A DNA stretch of 64,000 nucleotides from Cymodocea nodosa (lineage: Eukaryota > Streptophyta > Magnoliopsida > Alismatales > Cymodoceaceae). The notes beneath the pieces were generated by a model. It did no database searches. It was not told the DNA's origin and saw only the letters and a list, made by a program, of their open reading frames with translations. Positions 27,101 to 39,900 of the stretch are shown here, in pieces. Numbering within the stretch: position 1 is the first letter of the stretch; each line of letters opens with the position of its first letter. The stretch covers positions 13,856,001 to 13,920,000 of the forward strand of contig CM072345.1 of assembly GCA_036874045.1 (NCBI GenBank). Direction: 5' to 3'. The translations under genes and the position numbers were made by a program.

Positions 27101-29168
27101 TGAAGGCTTTCAACGATCGCCAAGTTTGTAATTGCTTGCAAATTTCCAATGGACGGACGCAGTTGGGTTTAAATTTGAAATTTCTTATAAATAGATTGAA
27201 ATTTTTCTTAACCCCTTATTGTAAATAGATCAAACATGACAAAATTTAAAAGAAAAGTTCCTGCATAAATTTACCATCGTCGGATGTGACTTTATTTTCC
27301 AAAAATTATTTTTGGATCGATTAGGTTTCAAACATGCATTGCTTTCTTTCTGTATTATTGTTTCACTGAACGAATTAACTATTTAAGAATAATATAATTG
27401 ATTAAAGAACTGTGACTCATCGGGCTCCCAAAGGGCACGGGCCGGGCCCTAAAGCACGATGAGAAAAAAAAGAAAGAAAAAAAGGTGAGTTTTGTCCTCG
27501 TCAGAGCTGCGAGCCTGGCACGTCACTTGTCCCCAACAACTTTTGCTGACCGGGATGTGATGTGGATCGCCACTCGGATGGTGCGGTGTTAAAAGGCGTA
27601 GGAAATGACACGACCATGTCAACGGCATCATGTCATCTTCGTAAGCCAAATCTTATGATATAACAGATGTCATGTGAGGTGGAGATTTGGAATAAACGGC
27701 GCGAAAATTATTCTTTACCGTGATAAAGAAATTTTTGCCATCATTTTTCTCCGGTAACCCGCACATTCCAAATATCTAAGTTCGAGGTGAAGAAAATCTT
27801 TAAATCTCATCGTTAAGTTATATCATCTTTAAATATAGGTTTACGTCAAGAAACCATATATTTTTGTCTTAATTATAGATAAAATAATTTTAAAAATATT
27901 TTGGTATATACCATTTGTTAAATGACAATTTTGATTGACAAAAGTAAAGTAGAAATTGGTTTTAAAATAGAGTACTTTAAAATTAGAAGGAAAATTCTAT
28001 AAAATTAGTCTTTACGCAACCACACGTTATGATTCAAAACATTAGAATATTTAAATGAATGAGTGATAATACTATAAATAACAAATTAAAATACAAATCA
28101 ACTTAACTAATTTGGTTACATTCTTAAGAGGTCAAAAATCTATCGATAATAAGAAGAGGATTAATTAATGCATGTGGAAGAAAGTAAGAAAAGTAAAAAT
28201 TTTAAAATCACCGGGATAAGAATTTACGCATGTGAAAGAAGATTTAAATAAAGACTAGATCATAAATGGAAATTCGTAGGGAAAAATATCTATACGGTAA
28301 ACTTAACGCAGCGAGACTATTGTTCGAATTATTATTATTTGTTATATGTGTTGTTACTGATATATATACGAGAGCAACGACCAGACCTAGGCCTGGCCAA
28401 TTCGGGCCCAGGAATGGGCCTACGGTTGGCAGGTTGACGAGACCGGCTCCTTCGGCCCGGCCCGACCCAACCCACAACCTTTCAACACTCATCCTGACCG
28501 GATTGGGCTTTGTGCCGAACTGGGTCGTCGTATTGAGTTAAAAGCCCAAGCCGGCCCGACCCGACCTAATATATAGCTCTTGGTTAGGAAAGTGCTTTCC
28601 ATTGCGTTCAAGATTGATTTTTTCCCTCTCTTTTTTCGAGTAGATGAATTAATCTTGCCCAAATTAGTTCTACTACTAGATCTTATTTTCTGCGGAGTTT
28701 AGCGTCGATCAACGAAAACAGCAATACAATGAGAAAAGATCGAATTATATGCCTTTGAAAAGGTTCCTTTTGTGACCAAAAAGAAAACCATTGTTTTTCC
28801 TATGCCATAGAATAAATCCTATTGCGTTCTCAGCGACATCATGATTCTTCCTAATCTTAAATATTGTTCATACCACATGCGTCTAACCTCGTGTTGCCTT
28901 GCGTGACACATATCATTCATATGTATTTTTCATTAGATTATTTGCAAATATAAGATAAAATCAATTAAATGAATATTGATCAAAAGCACTAAAAATTTGA
29001 CAATCTTCTCCTAATTTTTAGCCATTGATTTTATAGGTAGATATGTAACGATAAATATAACTCAAATTTCCTAATAAAAATTCAATACGTAGTAGATCGA
29101 TTATGTCATAGATTAATTAATTAATTATACACACATCTTAAATTTTTAATATTGCATATTAATAAAGA
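24111..29168. other. Intergenic, no gene recognised
   Basis: The stretch 24111-25000 is GC-richer and of unknown origin, with a short (AT)n at about 24440-24461. The stretch 25300-27400 is very AT-rich. A short AAGT tandem repeat lies at about 25810-25828. A GGCCCGGCCCGACCC-rich patch lies at 28380-28565. Short open frames exist on both strands, but none has a recognised domain or coherent splice structure. Confidence 0.5.
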
Positions 29169-29209
29169 CCAGTGGTCCCACCAGGAAAGTTTCCTGGTGA
29201 CACCACTGG
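29169..29209. repeat. Near-perfect hairpin at the edge of a ~240-bp segment
   Basis: CCAGTGGT, CCC, ACCAGGAAA, G, TTTCCTGGT, GAC, ACCACTGG: arms of 8 and 9 bases pair perfectly, interrupted only by a 3-base internal mismatch and a single-base loop. About 190 bases on, GGGGACCAC (29397-29405) is the inverse of GTGGTCCC in the hairpin. This may mark the other end of a small non-autonomous element. An 84-codon plus-strand frame (29172-29426) starts inside the hairpin and is probably fortuitous. Confidence 0.6.
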
Positions 29210-29429
29210 GAATATAATATGGTCTAAATTAAAAATCCATAACGAAGAATGTCCATTAAGGACCACTCCCAACGATAATGGTACCGTATATCGAGAAATT
29301 ATCGATCAGTTGATTTATTTTTTCCAAAATTTTAATTCGATTTCCATAAAATCTCACATAGGTTGTTTATTGGCTATTGAACTGCTTATATATACTGGGG
29401 ACCACGTTTATAAAGGAAAAAGTTAATTA

Positions 29430-30434
29430 CAAAGTCCTATTGGTTATAAAAAATTTTAGTTATTTTCTCTAAGTACTTTGTTTAGTTACCGTAAAGTCAC
29501 TTTAATACGTACCTTTTGATTCTTTTTGAAATATATAGATAAATATAGACAATTTACACACACACACAAATTTGAGCTAAACGAAAAGAACTTCATAATT
29601 ACGAATTTGATTTCAAACGTTTAAATGGTGAAATATTTAAAACCAATCTATAGACGTCATGAATTCAGCCCAATTTAATCATACCTGTCTTTAAACTTAT
29701 CTCTTTACTTATAAATATTTTTAATTATCTCTGTTATGAATTGAAACCAATTTATTTTTGTATAATTTTAGATTACATACATACTCTACTACTAAAGGTT
29801 TTAAATTACTCGTGTTCTTTAGCAATATATGCATATTCATTGACATTAAAACTCAAAAATATTACCTACATGCCTCATAGTTAATCCTCGTTTACATGTA
29901 CTTGTGTGACAGATTTGGTTGTGCAATCTATGACAAATTTAAATCATCATCTCTGTTATTTACGTAGCTCGATCTTATCGGTAAGGCCCCACCACCGCCG
30001 AAGGTAAACCCCTGGTGATATATTCTGATAACAATTGAAAATTGGAAGCCGCTAGAGGTAATTAGGCTACAAGAGCTGATGCCAAATGTGAATTTATTGC
30101 AAATTGCTATGACCGCCGTAGAAACGATTTACTTTACAAATTAAGACTTACTGTAATGGTGATAATTTTAGGTGTTTTATTTCTTTACCTTCTTATTTGT
30201 TTGTTCCATGCAAATTTTTGCTTATTGCTTTTGAAATTCATGAGTTCACGATGTGGTTTATTTGCATAATCAGAGCGTTCTTAGCGTCAGATCAGAATTA
30301 CGAAAGTTCTCGATCAACTGGAAGGAGAAATAAAGTAAAGTATGCATACGTTCATCACATATTTCATCATGATGGCCGCTCTTACTGCTGTATTTTTATT
30401 ATGTTGGAAATATGTCGACCGCTCCGTGTATTTC
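29430..30434. other. Intergenic, AT-rich, nothing recognised
   Basis: No coding structure, RNA gene or transposon terminus was recognised. Short open frames only. Confidence 0.45.
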
Positions 30435-31562
30435 TCATCTTCCTCTCTTCTTCATGATTTCACCGACAGACGATTTCAGAGGGGCAGGGAACAGAAGCAT
30501 TTCCGAACCCAGTGATTGATAACCATGCACCTGCGCCTCCATCTTACGAGGCAAATGGAATGTTCTTTTTCCACCCACACTGACGTGTTGACGACTGTCT
30601 TTTAACTTCACAGATCGATGCTTGTTAGGTTCATCGTCTTGCAACCTGCCATGTGGTGAACTCGGTCGCAACAAAGCCAGTGAAAATGTATATAAGTAAG
30701 GTGCTGATAAGTACGCCAATACAAAGGAATAAAGATATAAACCAGACGGGGACGCGATCACCAGCATCCAAATCAATACAGAAATATCGTTGAAATGTCG
30801 ATCTAGGGAAACGTACCACACATTGAAACCCGGTAACGGCCCATCCGCATCGAGATAGACCACAACCCACACTGCAAATCAGCTGAATGAAGAAAAGGGA
30901 GCAAATGAAATTATGTAGGATATTCTCGATCTCCCTTAATATAGTGGATGCATGTTGAAACACAATAAGCCCAAAGAATGATACGTCGCTAGTTTCTTGG
31001 TTGTGATCATTACCCTTCGAACAAACATCGGGGTTTTCTTTTCCTTCTAGAATGAAAGCATTTAACAATAACTCCATTTGTCTGGTTGGATTCCCATCCA
31101 CCATTACGAAAAATATGGAAAAGCTGCATTACTTATCCACCATATCAGGGTCGCCAGTTGAGCGACATTCAACAATATCGATCAGTCCTTTTAGTCCCTT
31201 AGGCAAAATACAACTTCTCACAACTAAATGAATCATAGGCATGCAGAAACATCGAGAAAACTCAAGTGTCCATGACAGACAAAGAAGCAGAAGTTTACTA
31301 TTTTAGCAAGAAGTGAAAGAAGGACCAATGTTGGATGTGGCGATGGAGAGGAACATGAAAAGATGCCCTTGTACGCATAGACGAGAAAGGAAACAAAAAC
31401 GCACACACCACAGAACAGTCCACACGCATACATCGCCCAGAAAACTACACAACAGCAAAGCTTCATGGCGGGCACATGGGCGCTCTCGCCTATGGTGGAA
31501 GAAGAGAGGACGAAGGGGAAGGTGAGTTGGAGGAATCTTACCTTGAGAACTCCCACGGCCAA
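30435..31562 (-). other. Unrecognised minus-strand ORF cluster, possible gene or lncRNA
   Basis: Three minus-strand open frames of 109-157 codons cluster in a GC-moderate island: 31562-31233, 31104-30631 and 30872-30435. The first begins MAVGVLK and is followed at once by GTAAGATT, a good donor; a CCATAG acceptor about 50 bases later leads into GESAHVPAMKLCCCVV and hydrophobic sequence. The second contains a strongly hydrophobic stretch (PVWFISLFLCIGVLISTLL). I recognise no family and could not build one consistent gene model. It may be an lncRNA, a diverged gene or chance. Confidence 0.2.
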
Positions 31563-34500
31563 TATCTAGGACTGATCTGAATAATCAAGTCAGAACGATA
31601 GATTTTTGGGGCCGGAGAGAGCTGCAAGAGAGACTCCCTTACCCCCTACCATCTTCGACATCCATTACCACCCCTACCTGCACAATCAAAGTCTGCACAA
31701 TCAGCGATGATGTTAATTTTCTTTCATAAATCCGGGACGGGAGTGGAGGCCATCCGAAGTAGTTCAGGGTTACCGCCGGACATCCGTCAGTCTGCTTTGA
31801 TCACACCATTGATTTGACAATGCAGCTTCCTTCTCTAGCAACTTACTCTTCAGGATCAGATCTGCCATTTCCCAAAAATTAATTTTGCAGGGAGCTTTCC
31901 GCAGGCACCACATGGTGCAAGCTACGAGACGATTTTTCATGTTCTCCGATCTCTCCCCATTATCGATCTCCTACCTCAAATTCGACGTTCCATTTGGCAT
32001 GCATCTTTAGGACTTGGGGCAGCGCTCCTTGAACGCATCTCCGCGAGTAAATTGTAGAAGGAACGAAAAGCCCTTCTCATCATTCAATGATGATAATATT
32101 TAACGTCGGCGAAAATTTCTAAAAATTCTAATTGTCATGTTCGTTCTCCCGCCACGAAGAAAGACGATTGCTAACCTCCGGACGTGGATGCATGAGAGGT
32201 TATGGTTGCTGACGGGAAATGTCAAGATACACGTATGATACCACCTCAGATTACGTGATATCGAATTTTTTTATTCGCATAATGGGAACAATTAATTTTG
32301 CATTTTTCCTCCAACGTATCATCGATTTAGAAGATAAAGTCCGTAAGATTAATTTTATTACGAATAACCCAGCCAGAAGGGATGGTGTGGGACCAGGAGT
32401 GGGTTTGGGGAGCACATGGCCCGGGAAGTGGTGTTTGGACGGTTCCCACCGGTGCCATTTCACTAAGTCCAAGTGGTGGCGTGCGTATCATGCAGGATTT
32501 TCTCGCACATCGCGGTCCCACCCGGACGCAGGACGTGAGGAGCAACGGACGGATGGTTTCCAACGACGGACGACACCGGACTTGGGAAACGGTCAGAAGA
32601 GGTCGGCTTCCTGGGGCGTAAAAACGTTGAACGGTCCCACGTGGAAAATAATTTAAATTTACGTAATGATAGATTTTTTTTTAATCTTTTGTAGATCATT
32701 TAACTTTCGATCTTTTCTTCTTAAGCATCGATAAATTTGGTGAAGGTTTCTTTCAGTCTATTTTCTCCTAGGTTTCTTTTCTTAATTTTGCTTTTCCTAT
32801 ATCTATCTGTTTAATATCCTTTGCTTCTTGTTTTACCGTAGAACCTATAAATTAGTAGAAATCATAAAATAACATTTTTTGAGAATATCACCCCGATATT
32901 TAATAAGTCGGTTTATTTTTCTTGATCTTGGTTAAAAAACTTAACTATTCGTGTTGATGTTGACTTGATAAAAGAAGTCTAATTTGTTTAACTGAAATAT
33001 GTATATTGATTTGAACAACACTATCCTAAAAGGGTGGGTGGGCTAATGCTGCGAAAGTAAAAGATGTTCGGATTAAACTTTTTATCTGTAATTTTAGTGA
33101 ATTCTAGTGTTTTTGATTCTTCTCCTGCTTATGGCTTCACAGAGTTTCCTTTTCTAGTATATTATTATCTACCTCGTTGTCAAAAGAAAAGAAAGATATA
33201 TATATATATATATATATATTATCCATTTATTTTATATTAAAATTAAATTTTATATAATATCAAATTAAATCGTGGCATTTATTCATTGATAAGTAAGAAA
33301 CGCTCGTGAGAAGTGTTGAATAATCTTTTTGGGTGGTAAACGTTGAATGGTCTTACGCGGAGACAAAGGACGTAGGGTTTCACAGGATAGCACCAAGGTG
33401 GGTCTACAGTCCACCAGCTGCTCCACCTGTAACGCAAGCGATGGAGGAATCGCTGTTAAACTTCCAACAAAGTCTTATCTTCTTCTTCTTTTTGGGTTTG
33501 GAAAGCAACTAGGAGTTAAAGAAATGGGAATCAGGGCAGAGGCGGCCATGGTTTGGTAAAGTGGGTACGACTGAAAGAAGAAGAGATAAAGATGCCCTCA
33601 CACACTTACTTCGTCGGCAGGATTCAACCCGAAAGGCACATGGGTTTTCTTTACGTTGATTGGAGGATTAATAAACACCATTAGGTGTTTATTCATCCCT
33701 CGAGTCCATAGGAGTTCCGTGCGTGCGTCGAATTAGTCCTACATCAAAGATAAGACGATGATAACCACATGATATAAAGTTAAACATCCGATATCGATAT
33801 TCTCAACTCGAATATCTGCAGCACATCCACTATCTACCGGAAGATGTTGATAATCGACAGAAAATAAATGACAAAGAACCCCTCCATCATGACTGGCTGA
33901 TTTAAGTCAGTCAGTATAAGTTATGGACGGCGTGCGATGAACCAACGGCAGATTATTGCGATTAATCTTTTTCTTATTCTGATAGCACTGAAAAAGTTCA
34001 GAATTCAAATTCACCGAAAAGCATTATCTAAGGTAAAAAGAAGAAGAAGGGGTGGCGTGCGACCTAAAGGAGGCTGCTGCCTCATCTTCTCGCCTACGTT
34101 TTGGTCGCCTTTATCAATGATGACATCGAGAGATGATATCAATGGATAAAAATAATACTACAACTGATGCCACAAAGCTAACGGCCAGTGATGAATGATG
34201 ATGCATCATAAATAAAAAAGGTTAGTGATGGTAGTGGTGGGGATGGAAGGCCAGCCCAATAATAGACTTGCACTAAAATCTGCTCGGTGGTGCATGGAGG
34301 AACAGGACACCGCTGTAGCCGTATTTACACGCTCGGGTTTCCCAAAATAAAAACTCGCATGACGGACAATTCAATCCACTGACTCAAGGATTCAACGTCT
34401 GACAAGTGTGTCTGCAAAGAAAATCCGAGGTAAAGGAGTCTAGTTTTTAAGATAATCGTAATTTTTTCAATTCAGATTTCGATAAGATTTATGAATGTCG

Positions 34501-35138
34501 AAGAATAAAAACATCAAGTTAACAGAAGGGCCTGTAATCCAATTCGAGATTCATTTTTTAAATAAAAAAAAAAAAAAAAACACCGCCAGGCGGAGAAGAC
34601 TCTAAAAGAAAGTCCTGCTGTTGCAAAAAGAAAAGGTTTTGAAACATACAAGTCTCACGCCCAGAAATATGAATATACGTAGTGAATGGATTACAATTAT
34701 CAGCCCTACAATTCCATCTTTTTTCTTTTTTTTTTCCCTATTTGCTTCCCATCTGCTAAAATAACAGGCAGTCAGAACTTAGAGAATTAGCACAGCGAGG
34801 TCTTTGAAGTCTTCACCCCCCGTCATTTCTCCCTTACTTCTAAAGAACTACGAGCAAACTGAAAAGGGTGGCACACGTACCAACTAATATACTAATGTAA
34901 TCTAGTCCAATCTCTAGATAAACCTACTAAGCTGAAACCTAGAATAGAAGAAGAAAGAAGGTAAAATCAGAGAAGCGCGCAGGGCTTGGCTTCACGCAAA
35001 CCTACCACTTTCCACAAATCCGTTAATTGGTGAATTAATTGCTCAATATACAAACGAAACGGCCGAATCGAAGGTGAACCGGAAGTAAGACCGGGCCGGC
35101 TTGGCTTGCTCCCTTCTCAAAATACGCGATGCAGGTGG
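31563..35138. other. Intergenic with GC-rich patches, no gene recognised
   Basis: The stretch 32380-32650 is GC-rich with overlapping frames on both strands but no recognisable domain. An (AT)n run lies at about 33197-33220. A related word pair lies at 32614-32643 and 33331-33360. A poly-A run lies near 34563-34580. The final few hundred bases are probably the 3' region of the GATA gene. Confidence 0.45.
32614..33360 (+). repeat. Dispersed short direct repeat
   Basis: GGCGTAAAAACGTTGAACGG then TCCCACGTGG (32614-32643) recurs diverged as GGTGGTAAACGTTGAATGG then TCTTACGCGG (33331-33360). A shorter match, CACCAAAAACGTTGAATGG, lies at about 37125-37143. The origin is unknown. Confidence 0.45.
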
Positions 35139-36416
35139 CTAACGTGGGCCGGTGGCCGCGGAGTCACCGATGTCCAACAACTGTCGCTGTTGCAGCTGCT
35201 GGTGGGCCAGGAGTTCCTTCTTCCGACGCATCTCGAGTACCTTCCGGTGGCTGTTGGAGTGAACGTGGTCGAGGAAGGTGGGGCTGATTGCAGGGCGATA
35301 TTCCGGGAGGAGGCGGCCGGACTTATATCGGACGCCACAGGCGTTGCATAAAGTCTTTGCGCCCAGAGGACCGGCACGCCATTGAGGTGTCTTCTGGACA
35401 CCGCAGTGGCTACAGCGTCTACCCATGACTCCATCGGCGGTCGCCGTCCCATGGTGCTCTGCTGGCATGGGCCGCATGGCTTTGGGTTTACGACCTTTCT
35501 TCTTGTGTTGCTTTGTCGGGAGAGCTTGCTGGTAGATATTGGTGGCGGTGGTAGCCTCGCTTTTCTTCTTGTGGAGCGGTGGCCTCCCTCTACCTCTGTG
35601 AACAACGACAGGGGCAGCAACGACGTCCTGGTTTGGGGATTTGGGCTCGAATATGAGGCAGGAGGATGGGGAGGAGGCGGACGAGCAGGAAGACGAGGAG
35701 GAGACGGAGGAGCAGCTCATGGGCTCGGGAAGCTGTAGGTGGTGGAAGGACCGCGCACGGCCTCCAGTACGGGCACGCTTGCTCCGAGCCTTGGAGGGTA
35801 CTTCCACGGTGTTGTCGGAGAACGTGAAGGTTCTTTTCATGGAAGTGAAGCCAGAGGTGATGGAGACGGAAGAAGGGGACCTGCTATGGTTTTTGGTAGC
35901 GGTGGTGGTGAGATGGTGGAAGTAGGCAGGGGGCATAGCGGAGCACGGGGGGTCGACGACAAAGCTGTCGTCGACGATTTGAGACACCCACTCCAGGTCG
36001 GAGATGTCTCCCGCCTTTACAAAACAACAAACCGAACATTAAAACCTAAAAAAAAACGGTGACTTCGTTTCGGGAAGGATATGAACGAAAAAACCAGAGC
36101 TTCGATTGCTTACGGGAAGGATGGGTTCGTCCAAGGAGAAACCAGAGGAAGAGTTGGAGTTGTAGCCGTGGTCATCCTCTTCCGCCTTTTCTTCTCCGAA
36201 CTCCTCCTTGGACGGAGGCTGGTCCAGCGCTTCGTCCGGCATGCTGCTGAAGTTTAGCAGGTCATCGATAGAGAAGTCTTCTCCCACAACGTGGCCGGCG
36301 CTTTTGTCCAAACTCCACACGTCCTCGTACTGGTGCTGGTAGTAACCCGGTGTTGACAGGTTGTGTTGCGGACTACCTCCTCTCCTCAACGCCGCCGAAG
36401 ATGCCGGATAATCCAT
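35139..36416 (-). CDS. GATA zinc-finger transcription factor, subfamily I (class A)
   Basis: DNA-binding regulator of GATA-motif promoters, acting in the nucleus. Two exons on the minus strand, 36416-36114 and 36014-35139, phase 0, 392 residues from this ATG. Donor GTAAGC and a TAAAG acceptor join ILP to AGDISDLEWVSQIVDDSF. That matches the conserved E-W-(L/V)-S block of plant subfamily I; DFSIDDLLNFS upstream is also conserved. A basic nuclear-signal-like stretch KARSKRART follows. The type IV finger (C-x2-C-x18-C-x2-C) reads CSHCGVQKTPQWRAGPLGAK then TLCNACGVRYKSGRLLPEYR. After it come HSNSHRKVLEMRRKKE and a Gln-rich end. The true start may lie upstream: the leader is open in frame across a 195-base intron. 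Confidence 0.95.
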
Positions 36417-36803
36417 TTTGACCTCCTCCCCAACCTGGAGGTAATCCAGCCCCAAAAATACGATTTTTATACATAGGAAGAAAAAATGGAAAATCCAGAC
36501 GGCAAACAGGAGACGAGTGTGGAAAGGAAGGAAGGAAGAAACATGGAAAACCATCGTATTCTTCTCTATTTTCCTCCATTCCCACTGCCCCTTCCGACCA
36601 TTTGCCGTTGGTTATCTCTGTTTGTTTACCTGAATGACCTCTTCTGCTGCTGCAGCTGAAGAAGGTAGCAGTGACGAGGGAAAAAAGGAAGAATGGGAGA
36701 AAAGAGGAGAAGGTGATGGTGGAGAGGAGGAGGAGGAGGAGGAGGAGTTGTGGCGGTGGTGGTGGAGATGAGAGGAAAGAGGGAACGTTGGGTGGAGAAG
36801 CAT
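36417..36803 (-). promoter_or_regulatory. GATA gene leader with intron and in-frame open extension
   Basis: A donor (CAG/GTAAAC, exon end 36630) and acceptor (CTCCAG/GTTGGG, exon start 36434) flank a 195-base intron. Removing it joins an upstream frame starting ATG at 36803 (MLLHPTFPLSSHLHHH, then Ser/Pro/His-rich, ending AAAAEEVIQ) in phase 0 to VGEEVK and the annotated Met. This would add 64 low-complexity residues. It is either a real N-terminus or an untranslated leader that happens to be open. Confidence 0.5.
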
Positions 36804-36949
36804 TGAATGGCTGGAAGAGCCCACGAGCGAGAACCTAATGCCTCGTCGTCTCTTCCACCCTTTTTCGGATGTTTCTTTTTTCTTCTCACAAAAACGAAAA
36901 TCTCTCTACGGTCTATGGTATGTGGCAAGTATAATACGCGTCGGTCCAT

Positions 36950-39900
36950 TGTCTACGGTCTAAGCCCGGCCAGCTTCGTTTACGTTTAGAAATTAGAACG
37001 CTCGATCGAGCCCGTCGGGCGCCAACGTGAGGCGTTCGATTTGGATGTCTTCCCCCAGCGTTTGAATTCCATACTGCAATTATAAAATTCATATTTTCCG
37101 TTCAGGACAAATTATCTATGACCCACCAAAAACGTTGAATGGAGACGATGTCAGAAACGGAAGGCTCGCCGGCTGCAATGAAGCCGGATCCGGTCCAAGA
37201 AAAGAGAGAAATAAATAAAACCCAACAGAAAAAAAAAAAAAAAAAAAAAAGGTAAACGAACCGGCCAGGCGGCGGGCACCTTTCGGTCCTCACGCCCTTC
37301 TTTCCATTCCCAATTCTGCCCCACCTCACACATCATTATCACGAGACCAGTCACCGGGCGACTTCTCTGTTCCTTCCCGGAAGAATGTCTTTTTATCTTC
37401 CTCCTCCCTTACGCGTTCCCGTGAATACATTATAGATCGCCCTTTATTTCTGTGTGGTGGCGTTTTTCTTTCCATGAGGTCATAAGAAATAGAGGAGGAA
37501 CGAAGGGTGTGGTGTGAGCGAACTACCGTGTCACGAAAGGAGTTTGTGTTGCAAAAGCACACGGAATGGCCCAGCCTTTGTCGGATGGCAAAAGCAAGGG
37601 AGATTTGATTTATGTGCAGAGGAGTAGCGGTAGTAGTCGAGCAGAGAGAAGAAGAACAAACGCATGACATGATTCCACTCGCATGGCTTGTCTTCTTTCC
37701 ACAAGATATGCGTGTTCGGAAGGGTGGCGTAGTAAACGGAGCAGTGCGTGGTCTTATCATTGCTCATGTCTGCTCCACTGCGTCCTCGTTCTCAATGCAT
37801 GCTTTCAGTAAGGGCGATAGAGAGAGGTCGGCCATGGCGCAGGATTGACCAGTGTGTTCTTCCGATTGAAGTCTCCGGTGTTACCAGAAATTATATTTTA
37901 TTTTTACCATGGAAGTCAAAGTCTTCAGCACCGAGTCAAAAGTCTTGGGCTTGCTGTTAATCTACACTGCGTTTTTTCTTCCTTATTTTATTGGTACTAC
38001 AAGAGAAAGATGGTTTAAATTTCAAACCAAATACAAAATACTGAAAAAATAATAAGTTTATGCTTATTAGTTTCGGTAACTCTTATAGACAAGAGTTCAT
38101 TTGGATTACGACAGAGATAAATCCCAAATAATATGGTGATTCCCGAGGACTATTAAATCAGCGGTACTTCTCCTTCTGAAAATTTTAACACGATTTTAAA
38201 TGAGCCTGTACTTGCCATCGACCAACTTAAATTCGGAGACCTCGGAATGATTCTAAATCAAGTTGGGGATTTCGTGACGTGCGTGGGCTTGTCATCCGAG
38301 GGTCGGTTTATTTCAAACCGTAGGCTATTCAAAATGAGCATCATGACTGGCTAGGTTAGCAAGTCAGAACTTACCACCGCACATGACCCTTTACTTTTTC
38401 ACCATAAGATAAAAAAATTCAAACAAACATAAGCGTAAACTTAAAAAAGACTCAAATCCCTCTATTTACAATGATGGTCTATATTTCAAGTGGCATGCTA
38501 GGAAGACTCTTTTGATGTCACCAAGCAGATGAATTTCCTACGTTAGGAGCCCCCCCGTTGTCATGTGAACCCCATGAACTCTCTCTCCTTCGGAATGCAG
38601 AAGATGCCGATTCCTTTTGTACAATCCAAGCATACGAAATCATAAGTGATTTTTTCAAGATGCCCAGAGCAAGTCGGTTTATTTTGAAGGGTATGTAAGC
38701 GAAAATAAAAGTTGTATTCGTCACCCCTCCTCTCCAGTTGAGTGTACTATTTATTATACCGAAATACATATTTCTTTAAAATTTACGGAGAAAATATTCA
38801 AATGGAGTCAATAACTGTAACATACTTACTAATTTGACGGGTAAACACTTGGTTTAACTTTTGACTTTATTTTAAGTAAAAAACCTTGAAAATGCCATTA
38901 TATATAAGTCATGGTAATAATTAAACTTTGGGTTTGTTTAATTAGTTGTCTGCGATCAGTTTAGTTATATATTCAGGGAAGGGAAAGTGAAGGAATTGCA
39001 TTACTCAATTAGATTATAATACATATTAGAGTTTCTATAATTACATGCAAGCTTCGAAAATTGATTACAATAATCCAATATTTTTTTTTTTTTAGTATAT
39101 CACATAACTAAACGAGCGTAGGCTTAATTGGTTTGTTCGGTTAGGGTTTTCCAATTTGTCGGTATTTAGAAGGCAGTGGCGATCGACCTTGATTTATCGT
39201 CGTCGATGGAGACGGACCACATGTGACTCCTTCGGACGTAGGAATCAAAGTTGACGGAGACGGGGGGAATCACAAGATTTTGGGTCGTAATGATGTTTTG
39301 GATTTTTTGCATTAGGCCTCTATCGCTGTTGTTCACAACGTCATTAAGAAAATTTCTTCTTAAAAAATTCAATACGAGTAAAGATAAGATGAACGATTCC
39401 AACAACGAAAATGCTGTACAGTTGTAGAAACAAACCACTGTTGTGGATTAAGACTCCACGTAACAAATTAACACCATCTATGCCATACATTACTATTCCA
39501 ACGGGAATTTTGGCAATATATAAATTGGTCCTACCTATGTATGTATATATATGCAAGTATATGACAGGTTGTATTAACTTCGCGTAGACGTCAATTTCAT
39601 GGTTGCCCGGGATTTTGTAAAAGTCCTCGCCAGAATTCGAATTTCAAATATCCGCAGAGTTTTAAAAATATATATTTTCTTCGTGAACTTCTTTTAAGAG
39701 ATAGAAAGTAATTTTTAATCTTCTTAATATTTGTGTGTTTGAAAATAATTTTTTTTACTTTTCAACCTATAAAATTAAATATATATTGAATTTTCTAAAC
39801 CTTGAGTGCAAAAAAAGCAAAAATTCTTTTAGTCAAAAAAATTGGATATTCATGTAATATCAAACTTAGCAATTGTTTATGTCATGTTTTAAAAGAATAA

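Noticed and set aside
28380..28565. GGCCCGGCCCGACCC-rich patch as a promoter or SINE
   Set aside because: Similar GC words also occur at 18.4 and 42.8 kb, but no box A/B, no termini and no adjacent gene were seen.
32219..32656. 145-codon plus-strand open frame with Gly-rich sequence
   Set aside because: Overlapping frames are open on both strands because the patch is GC-rich; no domain, and no splice sites consistent with a gene.
35106..36062. Plus-strand frames of 94-118 codons across the GATA exon
   Set aside because: They are antisense shadows of the GC-rich GATA coding exon.
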